From: JBBQWZ01 sp043788745
Lineage (GTDB): Bacteria > Acidobacteriota > Terriglobia > Bryobacterales > Bryobacteraceae
DNA: 64,000 nucleotides
Reading direction: 5' to 3'
Assembly (NCBI GenBank): GCA_043788745.1
Contig: JAYVTO010000310.1
Span: 1 to 64,000 of the forward strand
Shown here in pieces: positions 36,697 to 45,035 of the stretch (the stretch's first letter is position 1; each line of letters opens with the position of its first letter). The position numbers and the translations under genes were made by a program. Under the pieces are notes generated by a model. That model did no database searches. It was not told where the DNA came from and saw only the letters and a list, made by a program, of their open reading frames with translations.

Positions 36697-37387
36697 CGAA
36701 GTTCGCCTGTAGGCCGAAGCAGCCCAGCAAAGAACCGCGAACGAAGTGAGCGGACGCCCGCCGCGCGTCATGACCGCCAGAAACCAGCACGTCACGCCAA
36801 TGCGCACGACTAAAAGCGCCAAATCCGAGCCGCGACCAAAGCGGCCCGAAGGGCCGCGTCGGGAGCGGATTCACGCCGTGCCCGGATCAACTGCGAAGTA
36901 AGCGGTCCTCAGCGTCGGCCCCAAGCTCAGACACCAAAATTCAATCACGTACAAGGTGGTTCATGGAGCCTGAGCGGACGCGTCGGCGCGTCATGTTCGC
37001 CAGAAACCAGTTGGGAGCAGCAGTAACAAAGATCTCCGCATGAGGCCCTGCGAGCGGATGCCATAACCCCGCTCTGAAGGGCGGGGATAACCCAGGGGAT
37101 AACCCCGCCCTTCAGGGCGGGGATGCTATTGCGAAAGCGCCAAATCCGAGCCGCGATCAAAGCCGGGAGCGGATTCACGCCGTGCACAGATCAACTGCGA
37201 AGTAAGCGCCCGCGCCGCTAGGCGGCCACCGGACTGAATATCTTACAAGGTGGTTTCTGGCGCGTGCGCGGCCCTCAACAATACCGGCGGCGCGGGATAA
37301 CCCAGGGGCGCGCCGATTCTCCTGAGGTTCTTACCGCCGTCATTCAAGTCCGCCGTAAGACCACACACCGGAGGCCGCTACCACGCA
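36697..37387. repeat. repeat-rich intergenic region
   Basis: No gene is seen. Two long direct repeats share AAAGCGCCAAATCCGAGCCG and then GGAGCGGATTCACGCCGTGC and ATCAACTGCGAAGTAAGCG, at 36813-36904 and 37134-37208; the first has an extra internal hairpin CGGCCCGAAGGGCCG. Copies of another element (GAGCGGACG..CGCGTCATG..CGCCAGAAACCAG) lie at about 36750-36787 and 36973-37010, and in the opposite orientation near 46205-46290. GC palindromes CCCCGCCCTTCAGGGCGGGG and a variant lie at 37056-37125. This is a patch of nested repeats. Confidence 0.75.
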
Positions 37388-37423
37388 AAAAGGGGCTCCG
37401 GTTTCCCGGAGCCCCTTTCTTCA
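37388..37423 (-). terminator. rho-independent terminator of the TonB receptor relic
   Basis: On the minus strand GGGGCTCCGG pairs with CCGGAGCCCC over a GAAA loop and is followed by TTTTT. It lies 18 bases after the stop of the leftward receptor gene. The control element has survived although the gene is broken. Confidence 0.85.
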
Positions 37424-37440
37424 AACAACTGCTCTTCGAT

Positions 37441-39038
37441 TTAGAAGATCAGGCGCACGCCGAGACGAATCTCGCGAATGGCCTGAAACAGCGTCGGACG
37501 GGTGTAGATGGGGTTGTACTTCGGCCCAGCTGCTACCGGCTTTGCCGCCGTCGATCCGCCAATGCCCGGAGCATACAAATTCTGCGGGTTGACGAAGTCG
37601 CTCAGTTTGTAGCCGGCGAAGAATGCTTTCACCGGTAACACTCCTTCGCTGATCGCTCCGTTGCGGTTGATCTGCTGTGAGAAGTTCGTCGGTGTCGCCT
37701 GGTTAAACAGGTTGGTTGCGTTCGCTTCCATGCGTACCTTGAAGCGATCCGAAACCGTCACGGTGTGCGAGATGCCGAGATCGGTCTGCGTCAACACGGG
37801 TGTGCGCCCGAGATCGCCGCGGCCATTCGGATAGGTCGGTGCCAACTGGTAGATCACCGAGGTCGACAACGGCGTACCGCTCCAGGCATTCTGCGTCAAG
37901 CCGAACGTGGTCTGTCCAGCCATCCACTTCAGGTCGTAGGAGGCGAACAGCTTGAACGTGTGCGGCCGATCGGTCGCCCGGCGGCCAAACACATTCTGCT
38001 GGCTGCCGCTGGCGTCGAAGTAGTAGTACGGCAAATCGAACGCGCGATCGTTGTTCGGGTTCGAGCGGCCGTTTTCATCAGAGTTTGCCAGGCCGGCATA
38101 GTTGCCGTACAGGCGGCTCCAAATGTAGGACGTGTTCAACATCAGGTTGTTCATCACGCGTCCGCGAACGCTGAATTCCACAGCGTCGTAGTCACGGGTG
38201 GCCTGCGGAACCAGGAATTCCTTCCCGTTTGGCGTCTTCGCTCCGAAGTCGCTCTTCACGTTGCGCGTGAGGCCGCGGCCCGGGTTGCCGATCAGGTAGA
38301 CTTCGGTGTCGTCTTTGTCGAGCACGCCGATGTCGTCAATCGAGTTCACCAGGCGCTTGCGCGTGTAGCGGACTCCGGCGACCAGCCGGTTGGACAACTG
38401 GTGGTCCAACGTCATGTAGAATTCCCGCGTGTGGTACGGCTTCAGATCGGGATCGTTCCCCAAGATGACGCCTTGCGCATCGATGTCGACGGTGCGGTTG
38501 TCGTAGTTGATGATTTCTTTGCCGAGAACGCCGGGGTTGACTTTCGACAAGCTGGAGACAGCCGGGCTGTTCAGTTCGTAAACATGGCTGACCCAGAACT
38601 CACCGCCAAACGAACCGCGCGCGAGGTTGAACTTCATCACGTCGTAGTAGTCTGAATAGCCCGTGCTGAGCTTCCACTTGCCGTCGCCCAGAACGTCCCA
38701 GGCGAGGCCGAGACGCGGCGCGATCTTCTCGCCCCAGCCGAAGTTAACCGGTTTGCGAATCTGCACGCCTGCCTGCACGGCCTTGTACGGCGGCAGGAAT
38801 TCGTTTTCAAAGCGCACGCCCAGGTTGAGCGTGACACGCGAATGGATGCGCCAGCCATCCTGGACGTAGAAGCCCTGGTTGCGGCCGTTCACCTTCGAGA
38901 CACGTTCACCTTCGAGAGCAGCCGGACGCCGTCCTGCCAGATATAATAGCCGTACGTGCCGGTCCGCTTGTTGATGCTGCCGCGCGTGAATTGGTCACCC
39001 CGATATTGGGGCGAAAGTTGTCGAATTGCGCTCAAAAA
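37441..39038 (-). pseudogene. TonB-dependent/Oar-like receptor, 5'-truncated and frameshifted
   Basis: The long frame (37441-38892, 483 residues) is the C-terminal barrel of an acidobacterial outer-membrane receptor: GFYVQDGWRIHSRVTLNLGV, FENEFLPPY, APRLGLAWDVLGDGKWKLS, ending in the typical terminal strand REIRLGVRLIF. The coding homology continues upstream in another frame (RGSINKRTGTYGYYIWQDGV, then RLLSKVN) up to about 39038. The two frames are split by a 17-base tandem duplication: a 14-base repeat at 38887-38900 and 38904-38917. Removing one copy rejoins DGVRLLSKVNGRNQGFYVQD. The plug domain and signal peptide are absent; complete relatives are about 1000 residues. The gene is dead. Confidence 0.82.
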
Positions 39039-39104
39039 TCATCTTACCGTCATCAGCGGCATGCTAAATGTCGTTTGAGTAGTGTGTTAGGTAACATAAG
39101 CTGC

Positions 39105-40433
39105 TCAACGTACTAAATGAAACTGCGTCTGCCGCCGCAGAATCCAACTCATTCTTCCCTGCTCATCGAGCATCGCGTCCTCTTCCTGCCCGATGAACAC
39201 TTCGCGCCCACCCCACTCCGGCACCGGAGTCCGGACTGACAACTCGATCGAGAACCACGACCCCGGAATCAGGGTCGTGTCGCCGCGTCCCGGAACGCCT
39301 TCCTGCCGATCCCACAAACCAATCAGCGGACCCGCCCCATGCCCGTGATCGCCAATCGGATGCGTGTACACCGAGCCCTTGATTCCCTCCGCACGCATGG
39401 CGGCGAGCGTATCCGCCAGCACCTGATTCCCGCTGCGCCCCGGCTTCATCCGCTCGAGCAGCAAGTCCTGTAAGCGGTTCGATTGCGCCAACGCCTTCTT
39501 CAAACCCGCCGGAGGCTCCGTCTCGCCTTCGCGCAACACGTAACCCATGTGCTGCGTATCCGTGCTCAGCCGCAGCCCGACGATCCCGAAGTCGACGTGC
39601 AATGCATCGCCGCGTTCAATCACCACGGCGTCGTCTTCGGAGAGCATGTTGACGTCCGCCTTCGTCGCCTTCTCGACGCGCACGCTCGGATGGAACCAGG
39701 TGCCGAGACCACGATCCGCCACCTGCTGCCGCAACCACCACACCACATCCTGATTAGTCGTCTTGCCCGGCTTGACGACTTCATTCGAAAAGGCCCGCGC
39801 GATGAGCGCATGCACAATCTCGGTCATTTGCTTATAAATCGGCAGCATCTCCGGTATCCGCGTCTCGATATACTCGAGCGCCAGATTCTCCGCGCGCACC
39901 AGCCGCTTCTGATGTTCGGGTCCGAGCGTGGTCTCGAGCTTGTCGCGCTCCGCCGCCGAAAGCCCGTCGGAGAAGGCGTGATTGGCCGAAACGTTGATCG
40001 CGATCGTGGCCGGCCGCCGCTGATCGACAAGCTTCCGCAACAGGGCCCATTGCCCCTCGCCGTAGATCTCGCGGCCTTCGACCTCCGGATCGCGATACAC
40101 GGTATACAGCCCGCCATTCGAACCTCCGCCCAGCGCCAGACGCTCCACGCCCTTCCCTTCGCCGCGATCGTGGAAGACGAGAATCGTGCGCCGTCGTGCG
40201 GCAAACACGGTTGGCGAGACCAACGACAAGAACGCTGGATCCTCGTTGTACTCGCGGCAGATCACCAGCCACATCTCGATGCCGTGCTTCCGCATCAGCT
40301 TCGGCAGCACGCGCTCCAACCGCATCTTCAACCACTCTTGTTGGATCGCCGCCTGCTCGCGCACCGGCGGCAGTTTCGGTTCGGCGGCGAAAGCCGCGCT
40401 GGCAAGCGCAATCGACAGCAACAAAGTCCGCAT
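39105..40433 (-). CDS. M24 family metallopeptidase (Xaa-Pro aminopeptidase-like)
   Basis: A 442-residue exported peptidase. The start ATG (complement of 40431-40433, MRTLLLSIALASAAFAAE) gives a signal peptide. The C-terminal pita-bread fold holds the five metal ligands: Asp in HVDFGIVG, Asp in DTQHMGYV, His in HPIGDHGHG, Glu in FSIELSV and Glu in GQEEDAML. All are present, so a dinuclear metal enzyme acting on Xaa-Pro peptides is likely. The longer open frame to 40571 reads into repeat DNA. It is a single gene. Confidence 0.9.
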   Translation of the reverse strand: MRTLLLSIALASAAFAAEPKLPPVREQAAIQQEWLKMRLERVLPKLMRKHGIEMWLVICREYNEDPAFLSLVSPTVFAARRRTILVFHDRGEGKGVERLALGGGSNGGLYTVYRDPEVEGREIYGEGQWALLRKLVDQRRPATIAINVSANHAFSDGLSAAERDKLETTLGPEHQKRLVRAENLALEYIETRIPEMLPIYKQMTEIVHALIARAFSNEVVKPGKTTNQDVVWWLRQQVADRGLGTWFHPSVRVEKATKADVNMLSEDDAVVIERGDALHVDFGIVGLRLSTDTQHMGYVLREGETEPPAGLKKALAQSNRLQDLLLERMKPGRSGNQVLADTLAAMRAEGIKGSVYTHPIGDHGHGAGPLIGLWDRQEGVPGRGDTTLIPGSWFSIELSVRTPVPEWGGREVFIGQEEDAMLDEQGRMSWILRRQTQFHLVR

Positions 40434-40531
40434 ATTCCGGCATTTTCGCACGCCCGGTTCCCGCTCCGCCGCAATCGTAGCTGAGCGCCCCCCCCGACAC
40501 GAAGAACCGCGAACGTGAGTGAGCGGGCCCC

Positions 40532-40559
40532 CGAGGCGCGACCGTAAGGTGGCGCGTAC
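40532..40559. repeat. dispersed GC-rich palindromic repeat (copy 4)
   Basis: CGAGGCGCGACCGTAAGGTG followed by GCGCGTAC is a near copy of the element at 7250, with one stem base changed. It is preceded by GAACCGCGAACGTGAGTGAG, which also recurs near 36736 and 46270. It lies upstream of a gene relic. Confidence 0.75.
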
Positions 40560-40647
40560 TAAATTCTGCACGGAACCTCCCCCAACAACTCCGCCGGAGC
40601 ACCGAGAGTGCGATTCCTCTCAATCAATATCAGAAATGGAGCAAGAT

Positions 40648-40815
40648 ATGGCGCACTTTAATTCGAAACGAGAGAAGCGTTCGCGAGCGGAAATCAATCG
40701 CGCCAACGCCCAGCACTCCGCCGGACCGCGTCGCGATTCAACGCGCACACGCACGGCCTGTGCGCCCTGACGCTCATCCTGCCCGAATCGGACCAGGACA
40801 GCGCCCGCTCGTTGA
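40648..40815 (+). pseudogene. relic of a small acidobacterial protein family (INRANAQHS type)
   Basis: ATG 40648 opens MAHFNSKREKRSRAEINRAN then AQHSAGPR, the start of a family often seen in this phylum (I recall INRANAQHSTGP followed by ALKHGL). After about 30 codons the reading moves to another frame, which gives RFNAHTHGLCALTLILPESD, and then ends. The 40-residue frame stops at 40768-40770. So the gene has an internal deletion or shift and no 3' part. The family's role is unknown; genes of this kind are often near mobile DNA. Confidence 0.5.
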
Positions 40816-40863
40816 ATGGACGCTCTTGCTCCGCGCTCGCCCATGCTACAATTTGGGTCTAAT

Positions 40864-42882
40864 ATGCATCCTCTGTTTCGATTCTGTATTGTGAGCCTCC
40901 TGGCGTTGACCGGGCTTTTGGCTCAGAGCGATTACACCTTTTCCGATGGCGGCCGGAAGTCCGCCTACGTGTTGTCGCAAGATGAAGTGTTTAGCAGCAC
41001 GGCCGCTGTGAATTCCGCACGCGGCGTTTCCTCCTGGGGCGGCGGCAAGCTTTTCCAGCTCGATTCGCCCCGAGCGGTAAACAAGCTACGCGCGGCCCGA
41101 TCGAACCGGAGCGGCATTATTCCGGTCTTCTACGACAAGTCTAACCTGCCCTCGGCGGAGATACTCGCCGCCTTGACCCCCGCCGAACGGGCCAAGCGCA
41201 AGGACGGCGCTCGCCGTCTGATGACGGCAAAACTGCTGGTCCATATGGATGCGGCCCGTTACAACGAACTCGCTGCCACCCAGCCCACTGCCGCCGAGGC
41301 GAGCCTGCTCAAAGGCTGGATGTTGGTGGCGTATCCGGACGCCTTCGCCGCACTGGATGCGGTTGATTGGATGCTGAAGCAAGGCGGATGGGAGTTCACT
41401 CCCGTGTTCGCTCGCGAAGCGTTCGTGCGCCAAGCATTGAAGCGCGAGGTAAGCGATCCGCTCTACCCCAAGCAATGGCATCTCGACGACAAATCCCCCT
41501 TCAACATCGGCATGAAGAATGCCTGGGATCAGGTTACGGGGAAGGGAATTAACATGGCCATCGTCGACGACGCCCTCGAAATCAAGCACGAGGATTTTAC
41601 GAACGCCTACCCGCTCGAAACGAACTATCACCGCAATTTCAAGGCAGACGGCGCGCCCAACGACCCTTCGCCGATGACCGCGAAGGAGAATCATGGCACC
41701 TATTGTGGCGGGCTGGCCGCCGCGGCCGGTTTCAACAATACCGGCGTTACGGGCGTAGCTCCGGAAGTCCGGGTGATGGGCCTGCGTTTTGTGGGCGGCG
41801 TGGTTTCCGAGGAAGCGGCAGGGCTGGCCCTGGCGTGGCAGCCGGAAGGCATCATCACCCACGTCTCCAGCAATAGTTGGGGTCCGTCCGATGACGGCAA
41901 AGACGACGGCCGCGTGAGTGCCCTGCATTTGGCGGGTATCGAGAAAGGCGCGACAACCAACCGCGACGGCTTAGGCACCGTTTACTCCATCTCTTGTGGC
42001 AACGGTCGCGATGACGGCGACGATGCGAGCTACGACGCCGCCTCCGGCAGCCGTTTTGGCATCGCCGTGGCCGCGGTGGGACGCGATGGAAAGCAGAGTT
42101 CCTACTCCGAAAGTGGTATTTCGGTGGCCATCGCCGCGTTTGGCGGCGAGTTCCAACCGCCGACGGTGTTGTGGAGCACCAACGTTTCTGGTGAGGAGGC
42201 TTTCAAGAACAAGGCCGCGAGCTTTCCGACTACCGAAGCGCCGATCAACTACACCGACGCGGGGAACGGCACCTCCGCCGCGGCGCCCCAGGTGTCTGGA
42301 GCAGTGGCGTTGCTTCTCGAGAAGAATCCCAAGCTCAACTATCGCGACGTCAAGGAGATCCTGATGAAGTCCGCGAGCCGGGAAGGGCTGCAAGGCACGG
42401 ACAAGTTTGTGGTCAATAAGGGCGGTTTCTTCTTTAGCAACGCCTTCGGTGCCGGCCTTCTTAACGTGGCTGCGGCTTTGGAACTTGCCACGGACTGGAA
42501 GGTCGCTGGTCCCCTGGTGAACGCGGAAGTGTCCGGCACCGGCGAGGCCATCCCCGATGACGGGAAACTCGTAGAGGTTTCTTTCGCCCTGCCGGATGCC
42601 AAAATCCGCGTGGAGCATGTCGAAGTGACTGTCACAGTGAAGCATGCCAAGCGGGGCGATTTGTCCTTCGGAATCATGTCCCCGAGTGGATATCTCGCTG
42701 TCGCGGCCAACCGGCCGAAGGACGACAACGCAGACTTCACCGACTATATTTTCACCACTCCGCACTTCTGGGGCGAATCGGCGGCTGGAACTTGGAAGCT
42801 CATAGTATCCGATCTACGCGCCAATGGAACGGCAGGTTCCTTGGGAGCGGTGAAGCTCAAGGTTTACGGTACTGCTGAGTAA
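40864..42882 (+). CDS. S8 kexin-like serine protease with P domain
   Basis: A 672-residue exported subtilase. The start ATG 40864 follows a TACAAT box (40849-40854) and begins a signal peptide (MHPLFRFCIVSLLALTGLLA). A propeptide-like region is residues about 20-200. The catalytic triad is Asp235 in AIVDDALE, His277 in NHGTYCGG and Ser471 in GNGTSAAAP. The VDD and GTSAAAP context is of kexin/furin rather than subtilisin type. The C-terminal P/Homo B domain spans about 545-672 (VEHVEVTVTVKHAKRGDLSF, GTWKLIVSDLRANGTAGSL). Proprotein convertases cleave after dibasic sites; whether this one does is open. It is monocistronic. Confidence 0.92.
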   Translation: MHPLFRFCIVSLLALTGLLAQSDYTFSDGGRKSAYVLSQDEVFSSTAAVNSARGVSSWGGGKLFQLDSPRAVNKLRAARSNRSGIIPVFYDKSNLPSAEILAALTPAERAKRKDGARRLMTAKLLVHMDAARYNELAATQPTAAEASLLKGWMLVAYPDAFAALDAVDWMLKQGGWEFTPVFAREAFVRQALKREVSDPLYPKQWHLDDKSPFNIGMKNAWDQVTGKGINMAIVDDALEIKHEDFTNAYPLETNYHRNFKADGAPNDPSPMTAKENHGTYCGGLAAAAGFNNTGVTGVAPEVRVMGLRFVGGVVSEEAAGLALAWQPEGIITHVSSNSWGPSDDGKDDGRVSALHLAGIEKGATTNRDGLGTVYSISCGNGRDDGDDASYDAASGSRFGIAVAAVGRDGKQSSYSESGISVAIAAFGGEFQPPTVLWSTNVSGEEAFKNKAASFPTTEAPINYTDAGNGTSAAAPQVSGAVALLLEKNPKLNYRDVKEILMKSASREGLQGTDKFVVNKGGFFFSNAFGAGLLNVAAALELATDWKVAGPLVNAEVSGTGEAIPDDGKLVEVSFALPDAKIRVEHVEVTVTVKHAKRGDLSFGIMSPSGYLAVAANRPKDDNADFTDYIFTTPHFWGESAAGTWKLIVSDLRANGTAGSLGAVKLKVYGTAE

Positions 42883-43010
42883 GCAGCGCTGGAGTCCATA
42901 AACAGAGCGGAGGCCGCGGGGAGAATATCCCTCGCTGCCTCCTCCTGTTTGTTGCCACAGGGGAAATTGATGCCTGGAAATCCTGGAGAGATTCCCTCTA
43001 CCAACGTATC

Positions 43011-43565
43011 TCAAAAAAAGCGCGGCTGAATCAGACCGTCCTTCAAGCCAGCCCGCGACAACTCGATGATCTGGTCGATGGCAGTCGGGATCGCGTTTAG
43101 CCGCGCGATGTAGTTCCGGTAGTCTTCGACCGTCGCAAACGGAGCAACCGTCGAAAGCTGGGGGAAGATCAGATGCGCTCCATGCAACTGGTCGAGCGGC
43201 ATCTCGTAGTTCTTGAGCCGGACGGACTCCAGTTGATCGCTCAGCGTCTGCGTCAACAACGGATGATCGAGCAGATCGGCGGCAGGCAGACCCGCCGGGT
43301 CAATCGCCTTCACGCGATCAAGCAATGCCGCGGCATCTTTCCGCGAAGCCTCGACGTGTGCGAGCGAGAAATCGGACAACTTGCCGTTGTACTTGTTCTC
43401 GCCGAGCGAGGTCGCCGACTCCGGGCTCTCGCGGAGGAAGAAGGCCCAATAGTCGTCGGCAATGGCGCGCAGACTCTTCTGCCGCGCCAAAACATCAGGT
43501 TTCGGCGCGGAACAAGTGGCCAGCACGATCGCCGTGCAGGCCAACAGCAGTTTCGATTTCGTCAT
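43011..43565 (-). pseudogene. truncated DUF885-family protein
   Basis: A lipoprotein-like signal (MTKSKLLLACTAIVLATCSA) precedes the N-terminal helices of DUF885 (FLRESPESATSLGENKYNGK, LDQLHGAHLIFPQLSTVAPF). The frame stops after GLIQPRFF at residue 184, just where relatives continue for about 400 more residues. After the stop neither that frame nor its neighbours keep DUF885 similarity. A run of seven T sits next to the break. So this looks like a 3' truncation, not a short natural form. It is 51 bases downstream of the redoxin gene on the same strand. Confidence 0.7.
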
Positions 43566-43616
43566 CTAGAAAGGATTTTCGCACGGCGGGCCGACGCGAG
43601 CAGTCATGCAAGGGGC

Positions 43617-44648
43617 CTAAATCCCGGGCCGCTGCACTTCTTTTGGCGCACGCTGCCGGTCATGTCCTTCGAGCTTGAACTTCCATTCGAGCGGAATGGA
43701 TTCGGGAACGTAGCAGACCTTGTCGTCGCAGGCCTGATAGCGCAGAGTGCCCTTTACGGTGAACTCGCCTTCGGCCGACAACAACGGCTTCAACTTCGCG
43801 TCGGGCACGATTGTGATGTCGCGTGTGAGCCGGAGCGAACTGTCGTAAACCAGCGCGGTCTCTTTGATCGCCTTGAGCCGCAGCGTCTTCGATTTCGGAT
43901 AGACCACGGGCTGCGCGATAACGGCCGGATCGTCCAGCTTAAAGTCGATTGCGATATAACCCTCGACACCAGGCGCGTAGACGTGCATCTTCTTCTTTAG
44001 CTCTATGTCGAGAACCAGCGGAAAGCGCTGTCCACTGCGGACCACGGTCTCACCCGCCGAGGACGACAGCCGCAGATGCTTGGTCTCCTTCGTCGTATGC
44101 GCGACGCCAGGCATCACGTTCATCTCTTTAAGAAGGATGTCAGAGGTCGTGTAACGTTTTGTGTAGTCTTCTTCGAAGTACTTCGCCGTCACCACGCCCT
44201 CGGCGTCGACGAGGAATGTACCGGGAAGCGGAATTCCGAAGAACAAGCCCTTCGGGGCTTGCTCATTCAAAATCCCGAAGGCGCGGATAATCTTCGAATC
44301 CGGATCGGACAACAGCGGATAGCCGACCTTCTTGCGCTCCGCGAAATTCTTCAGGGTGCCGACAGTGTCATAGCTGATCGCCACCAGCCCTATGCCCTGT
44401 TCGGCCAACTTCTGGCGGTTGTTTTCCAGCTCCACGAGCTGGGTTTTGCAGTACGGTCACCAATCGGCCGACCGGAAGAACACGACCATCGTACCTTTCG
44501 GACCGGCGACGCTCGCAAGCGTCCGTTCGACGCCATGCTGATCCGGGGCAGAAAACGCCGGAATGGGAGAACCGACCGCAGGTCCGGGCTGGGCGTACTG
44601 TACTGTAGCGGTCACGGCGGCTAACACGAACGAGGAGAATATGCGCAT
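43617..44648 (-). CDS. redoxin/DsbD-alpha fusion, probable selenoprotein (UGA at residue 64)
   Basis: Reading through one TGA (complement of 44457-44459) gives a 343-residue exported protein. Residues 1-20 are a signal peptide. Residues about 25-185 are an AhpC/TSA-type thioredoxin fold: PIPAFSAPDQHGVERTL, VVFFRSADW, then TGA, PYCKTQLVELENNRQKL, and LPGTFLVDAEGVVTAKYF. The TGA takes the place of the first redox Cys, giving U64-x-x-C67. Residues about 195-340 resemble the DsbD alpha domain, with C307 and C312 in YQACDDKVCYVPE. A hairpin follows the TGA as in bacterial SECIS. If Sec is not inserted, the product is a 63-residue fragment. Continuous homology on both sides, with no frame change, argues for readthrough. 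Confidence 0.8.
44426..44459 (-). promoter_or_regulatory. candidate bacterial SECIS next to the in-frame UGA
   Basis: On the mRNA strand the TGA is followed by 14 bases and then CCAGCTC-GTG-GAGCTGG (44442 to 44426), a perfect 7-bp stem. The loop starts with G, 21 bases after the TGA. Known bacterial SECIS elements place an apical loop with an early G roughly 16-37 bases after UGA. The hairpin is coding (QLVEL). Confidence 0.65.
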
Positions 44649-44979
44649 AGGATTGCTGTTGCGTGCTATCCCAGTTAACCACAGTTCTATTCCTTAATTT
44701 CCTGGCAACTGCGGGCGGCTGGGCCGGGCTCAGGGCCGCGGAACGAAGCCAGGTCAATTTTGAGGATTCCGCCCAACGGCATCTGCCGCGATTTAAGTCG
44801 CGCATTAATAAGGAGTTCCAGATCTGCTAGCATGAGATGGCAGATGTTTCGCATCTTCTGGTCCGAGCTAGGCGGATCGCTGTAAGTGAGGATCTTCTAA
44901 GGTTGCTTGCTATCGAAGTAGGGCGACCCTAGGTACGAAGTAAGTAAGATCTCCGCGCAGAAGCCTCGGGTTGACTGCA
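44649..44979. other. intergenic, nothing recognised
   Basis: It separates two divergently transcribed genes (redoxin leftward, response regulator rightward), so promoters for both should lie here. Apart from the promoter at its right end no gene, RNA or repeat is supported. Confidence 0.4.
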
Positions 44980-45008
44980 TTGAGGAAAGTACTAGAACCC
45001 GGTACAAT
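44980..45008 (+). promoter_or_regulatory. sigma-70-like promoter of the response regulator gene
   Basis: TTGAGG (44980-44985) and TACAAT (45003-45008) are 17 bases apart. The start codon follows at 45036 behind GTGGAGGATCG. TACAAT boxes also precede the genes at 4657, 5181 and 40864. Confidence 0.55.
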
Positions 45009-45035
45009 CGAGGCGTTGGATAGTGTGGAGGATCG

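Noticed and set aside
36697..37440. Insertion sequence remnant
   Set aside because: There are repeats and palindromes but no transposase-like frame or paired terminal repeats.
43011..43013. TGA at the end of the DUF885 fragment as a second Sec codon
   Set aside because: Homology does not continue after the TGA in that frame and no Cys motif or hairpin is present.
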